The notes under the pieces were generated by a model, which searched no databases, had not been told where the DNA came from, and worked only from the letters and a program-made list of their open reading frames with translations. From Pseudomonas poae (GTDB lineage: Bacteria; Pseudomonadota; Gammaproteobacteria; Pseudomonadales; Pseudomonadaceae), in assembly GCA_004000515.1 (NCBI GenBank), contig CP034537.1:2804001-2868000 (forward strand): a DNA stretch of 64,000 bases. Direction: 5' to 3'. This document shows, in pieces, positions 59,505 to 64,000 of this stretch. Position 1 is the stretch's first letter. Each line of letters begins with the position of its first letter. The position numbers were made by a program, and so were the translations under genes.

Positions 59505-61535
59505 TGCTCCAGTTGGGTGAGTTCGTAAGGTGGCAGTTGGCTTCCTGCCAAGGGCAGGCGTAGCGTGAAGCAGGTGCCTTGGCCGAGGGTGGAGTGCACT
59601 TCCATCTGGCCCTTGTGGTTGTTGGTAATGATGAAGTACGACACCGATAGACCCAAGCCCGTGCCCTGGCCGATTTCCTTGGTGGTGAAGAAGGGCTCGA
59701 AGGTACGTTTGCGCACGTTTTCACTCATGCCGATGCCGTTGTCTTCCACCTGGATCTCGGCCCACGGCGGGTTGAGGCGCGTGCGCAGGATGATGCGCCC
59801 GGGCTCGCTGTCGTCTTCGCGCAGGTGAATGGCCTGGGCGGCGTTTTTCAGCAGGTTGAGCAGCACCTGTTCCAGCTCGTTGGCGGTGCCTGGCACCGGC
59901 CCCAATTAATGGGTCGAACTGGCGAATGATCGCCTGGCCCTTGAAGTCGAAACCGATGGCCAAGTCGAAGTCGTTACCGGCGATTTCCACTGCCTGGTCG
60001 ATCAACGCCGGCAAGTCGCAGGGGCCATCTGCCGGTTGCTGCGGCGGCTGAAGCTGAGCATGTGGGTGACTATCTTCGCTGCCCGTGCCCCGGCCTGTTG
60101 AATGCCGTCCAGCAGTTGCGGGACTTCGCGGCTTTGCAGGTAACGGTTGACGGTTTCCAGTTCGATGCCCGCCTGTTCGGCGTGTTCCAGGTTCTTCGGC
60201 AAGTCGGGCGACAGACGGCGTCGGATGTTCTGCACGTTATGCAGGATCGCGCCCAGCGGGTTGTTGATCTCGTGGGCCATGCCAGCGGCAAGCCCGCCCA
60301 CCGAGAGCATTTTCTCCGACTGCACCATCATTTCTTCCAGGGACAGGCGCTGGGTGATGTCATCGATCCGGATCACCACGCCGCGCCCGGCACCGCCCAT
60401 CAGCGGGTAAAACGTCAGGGCGTAATGCTTGGGTTCGTCGTCTTTGGTCCAGGTGACGCGCTCAATGCGTTCCACGGTGTGTTGCTCTACGGTGGCGCGG
60501 ATCTGCGGCAGGTAAGGCTTGAGCGGCTGGAACGCCAGGTAGATCGGCTGGTTCAAGGCTTCGTCCAGGCGAGTGCCGGAGAGCGCGCTGGCTTCCTGGT
60601 TCCATTGGGTAACGTAGAGCTGTTCATCCAGCGCGATCAGCGCCGAGGGCATCGAGTCGATGATGCTGTTCAGGTAGTTCTGAAAGCCGGTGAGTTTTTT
60701 CTCGATCTTGCTGCGTACCTGGACCTCCAGTTCCAACTTGCGGTTGGTGTGGCGTGTCTCTTCGGCCAAGCCCTGCGCTTGATCGTACGCCGCCTGGGAG
60801 TCATCCCGTGCGCGCTTGAGCTGCTGCTCGCGGGCTTCGATGCGCGACAGCATGGTGTTGAAGGCTTCGGCCAGGCTGCCGATTTCATCGTGGTTGCCAC
60901 GGCCGGCGCGCAAGGCGTAGTTCTCTTCGCGGGTGACTTGGCGTGACAGCTCTTCCAGCTCATGGATGGGCCGGGTGATCAGACGCTTGATCTGGCGGGC
61001 GATGATCAGCCACAGCAACACGCTGAAGATCAGGATGCCCAGGCTGGCGGTCAACGTGCCGGTATAGAACGCCACCGGCAACTCACTGCTGGCAACCAGT
61101 AGCAGGTGCCCGGACGGTTGGCCCGCGCGGGGAGGGTGATGACCTGGTTGCTGCGAAATTCGGTGAGACGCCAGGCTTCTATATGCCGGTAGTTGTCGGG
61201 CAAGTGCAGGCGGTCGCCGTGTTGCATTTGCGCCAGGCGGTTGCCTTCACCGTCATACAAGGCGGCGGCGCGCAATGGCGAATAGCTGGTCAGTTCATTG
61301 AGCAGCGCGTCGGCTTTGGCCGGCGATTCGAGCGCTTCGACGGCAAGGGCCGGGTTGGACACCAGACGCCCGATGGCCTGCAAGGCCTGGGGGCCATGCT
61401 TTCCTGGGATATCCAGTAGGCGGCGCTGATAAAAGTGAGGTTGGCCACCAGCAATACGGTGGTCAACAACACCAGCAGGGCGGCCAGCAGTTTCTGCCCT
61501 ACCGGTAGATTTTCAAGACGCTGGCGCAGCGGCAT
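59501..61535 (-). CDS. sensor histidine kinase with HAMP and PAS domains (four frame breaks)
   Basis: About 679 residues from the ATG at 61535, through missing bases in 61389-61393, 61109-61111 and 60021-60024 and an extra base near 59904-59908. TM1 (about 14-34), periplasmic domain of about 130 residues, TM2, HAMP (RPIHELEELSRQV), coiled coil, PAS (NSIIDSMPSALIALDEQLYVTQWN), HisKA (AAGMAHEINNPLGAILHN) and HATPase (NLLKNAAQAI, DNGIGM, GTGLGLSVSYFII). No response regulator is adjacent; the downstream gene is the PduO-type adenosyltransferase. Confidence 0.87.
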
Positions 61536-61581
61536 CAGGGTTTTCCCAGGTGATAGACAGGCGGGCAGGGTAGCGCGTGGC

Positions 61582-62604
<1,023 letters not shown>

Positions 62605-62622
62605 TTATATTGGAGAAATGAC

Positions 62623-63108
62623 ATGCCTTCGTTCGACGTGGTATCCGAACTGGACAAACACGAAGTCACCAACGCCGTCGAGAACGCCGTCAAGGAACTG
62701 GACCGTCGCTATGACTTGAAAGGCAAGGGCAGCTTCGAATTCAAGGAAAAGGAACTGACCGTCAACCTGACCGCTGAAGCCGATTTCCAGCTGGAAGCGA
62801 TGATCGAGATCCTCAAGCTGTCGCTGGTCAAGCGCAAGATCGACGCGCAGTGCCTTGAAATCAAGGACGCCTACGCTTCGGGCAAGCTGATGAAGCAGGA
62901 AGCCGTGCTCAAGGAAGGCATCGACAAGGAGCTGGCCAAGAAAATAGTCGCCCATATCAAGGATGCCAAGCTGAAAGTCCAGGCGGCCATCCAGGGTGAG
63001 CAGGTTCGGGTTACCGGCAAGAAGCGTGATGACCTGCAAGAGGCGATTGCTGCCTTGCGTGCCAAGACCTTCGACATGCCGCTGCAGTTCAATAACTTCC
63101 GCGACTGA
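62623..63108 (+). CDS. yajQ: YajQ family cyclic-di-GMP-binding protein
   Basis: 161 residues, starting [20 protein letters not shown] and ending [10 protein letters not shown], both family hallmarks. Two ferredoxin-like halves ([17 protein letters not shown] and [24 protein letters not shown]). Homologues bind c-di-GMP and act as regulators or nucleotide-binding factors. Frame intact. Confidence 0.93.
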   Translation: MPSFDVVSELDKHEVTNAVENAVKELDRRYDLKGKGSFEFKEKELTVNLTAEADFQLEAMIEILKLSLVKRKIDAQCLEIKDAYASGKLMKQEAVLKEGIDKELAKKIVAHIKDAKLKVQAAIQGEQVRVTGKKRDDLQEAIAALRAKTFDMPLQFNNFRD

Positions 63109-63168
63109 TGGCCATTTGGGGAACCTGAGCACGTTTTTGACGTCCCACGCCCCAGAGCCTGCGCCAAC

Positions 63169-63199
63169 GATTGAGCCCTACGGGGCTCAATTGCATTTT
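63169..63199 (+). terminator. hairpin terminator after yajQ
   Basis: ATTGAGCCC / GGGCTCAAT stem with a short T-rich tail. Confidence 0.6.
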
Positions 63200-63243
63200 G
63201 GGCACTAGAAAATACCGAACATCCGCTCGACAGGAGAATGTAG

Positions 63244-64000
63244 ATGGATTTGAACGCTGAAGTGGATCACTTGATCACGACCTCACAGTCTTGGATCCCG
63301 ATGATCATGGAATATGGCAGCCGGTTTTTGCTGGCCATCCTGACGCTGGCCATTGGTTGGTGGTTGATCAACGTATTGACCCACCGCGTGGGGCGTTTGC
63401 TGGCTCTGCGTAATGCGGACCTGGCGCTGCAACACTTCATCACCAGCCTGGCGAACATCGCGTTGAAAGTCATGCTGGTGGTCAACGTGGCCTCGATGAT
63501 CGGCGTGGCAACCACCTCGTTCGTTGCCGCAATCGGCGCCGCCACCTTGGCCATTGGCTTGGCGTTGCAAGGCAGCCTGGCGAATTTCGCGGGTGGTGTA
63601 CTGATTCTGTTGTTCCGCCCGTTCCGCATCGGTGATTGGATCGAGGCTCAAGGCACGTCGGGTACGGTCGACAGCATCCAGATCTTCCACACCGTGTTGC
63701 GCACCGGCGACAACAAGACGGTGATCATTCCAAACGGCAGCCTGTCCAACGGCCTCATCACCAACACCAACCGCCAACCCACCCGCAAGGTGGTGTTTGA
63801 CGTAGGCGTGGACTACGAGGCCGACCTGCAGAAAGCCCGTGAAGTATTGCTGGAGCTGGCAAAGGATCCACGTGTACTGGCTGACCCGGCACCTGCGGCG
63901 GTAGTTTCGACGCTGGGCGACAGCTCTATTACTGTTTCCCTGCGTTGCTGGACCAAGACTCCGGATTATTGGGATGTCGTGTTTATGCTCAATGAACTGG
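63244..64000 (+). CDS. MscS family mechanosensitive ion channel (3' end outside the window)
   Basis: First 252 residues. Three N-terminal helices, with the pore-lining TM3 glycine/alanine-rich segment AIGAATLAIGLALQGSLANFAGGVLILLF near 100-128, then the beta domain (RPFRIGDWIEAQGTSGTVDSI, IPNGSLSNGLITN). Releases solutes on hypo-osmotic shock. Length is typical of small MscS. Confidence 0.92.
   Translation, partial: MDLNAEVDHLITTSQSWIPMIMEYGSRFLLAILTLAIGWWLINVLTHRVGRLLALRNADLALQHFITSLANIALKVMLVVNVASMIGVATTSFVAAIGAATLAIGLALQGSLANFAGGVLILLFRPFRIGDWIEAQGTSGTVDSIQIFHTVLRTGDNKTVIIPNGSLSNGLITNTNRQPTRKVVFDVGVDYEADLQKAREVLLELAKDPRVLADPAPAAVVSTLGDSSITVSLRCWTKTPDYWDVVFMLNEL

Overview
The window is a chromosomal segment of a Pseudomonas of the P. 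fluorescens group. Evidence is the high GC content, the ColRS locus with its LPS genes, the gap/edd/glk/gltR-gtrS Entner-Doudoroff block with HexR operators, MvaT, a secA-argJ-MutT-YajQ order I recall from other pseudomonads, and many REP elements of the fluorescens type (core TGTGGGAG..GGCTTGC). Nothing looks like a phage, genomic island, CRISPR array or tRNA/rRNA cluster. The only autonomous mobile element is one complete IS3-family insertion sequence.

Layout. 1-4.2 kb: envelope block, with an LTA-synthase-like gene (partial) divergent from colR-colS, then methyltransferase (orf222), wapQ-type kinase and a small membrane protein; ColR-box-like sites precede both target transcripts. 4.2-7.9 kb: leftward operon of a di-haem lipoprotein, an imelysin-like lipoprotein and a DUF1513 beta-propeller. 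8-12.1 kb: nitroreductase, a chemoreceptor, YbaN, haem oxygenase. 12.2-16.6 kb: haem cell-surface-signalling system (ECF sigma, FecR, TonB receptor with N-terminal signalling domain) with Fur boxes. 16.7-23 kb: glucose catabolism (gap, edd, glk) and its two-component system GltR/GtrS. 23-28.1 kb: AraC regulator and divergent monooxygenase-like gene, small unknown protein, flavin reductase, four-repeat membrane protein. 26.8-31.5 kb: MHS-family transporter with a sigma-54 promoter, next to a DctB/DctD-like pair. 31.6-36.7 kb: class I fumarase, ferredoxin reductase, enoyl-CoA hydratase, pyruvate kinase. 36.9-37.9 kb: lipoprotein and PilZ protein. 37.9-44.6 kb: translationally coupled operon RDD, SpoIIM, DUF4129-like, DUF4350, MoxR ATPase, DUF58. 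44.7-47.9 kb: sbcB, mvaT, purU. 47.9-49.2 kb: IS3-family element. 49.2-53.5 kb: small acidic protein, amino-acid-type chemoreceptor, HerA-like DUF853 ATPase, DUF721/DciA. 53.7-64 kb: secA, argJ, Nudix-thiamine-phosphate-synthase fusion, histidine kinase with cobalamin adenosyltransferase, PanE-like reductase, YajQ, and a partial MscS channel.

Sequence quality matters here. I count about 29 single-base frame breaks in 21 genes, most in runs of 4-9 identical bases and including secA, pyruvate kinase and fumarase. They look like uncorrected sequencing errors rather than pseudogenes, so I annotate the full-length genes and mark where each frame breaks.

I found no obviously new defence or biosynthetic system. 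The least described unit is the six-gene RDD/SpoIIM/MoxR/DUF58 membrane operon. The clearest regulatory signals are ColR boxes, paired HexR operators, Fur boxes, and a -24/-12 promoter with upstream repeats before the transporter.
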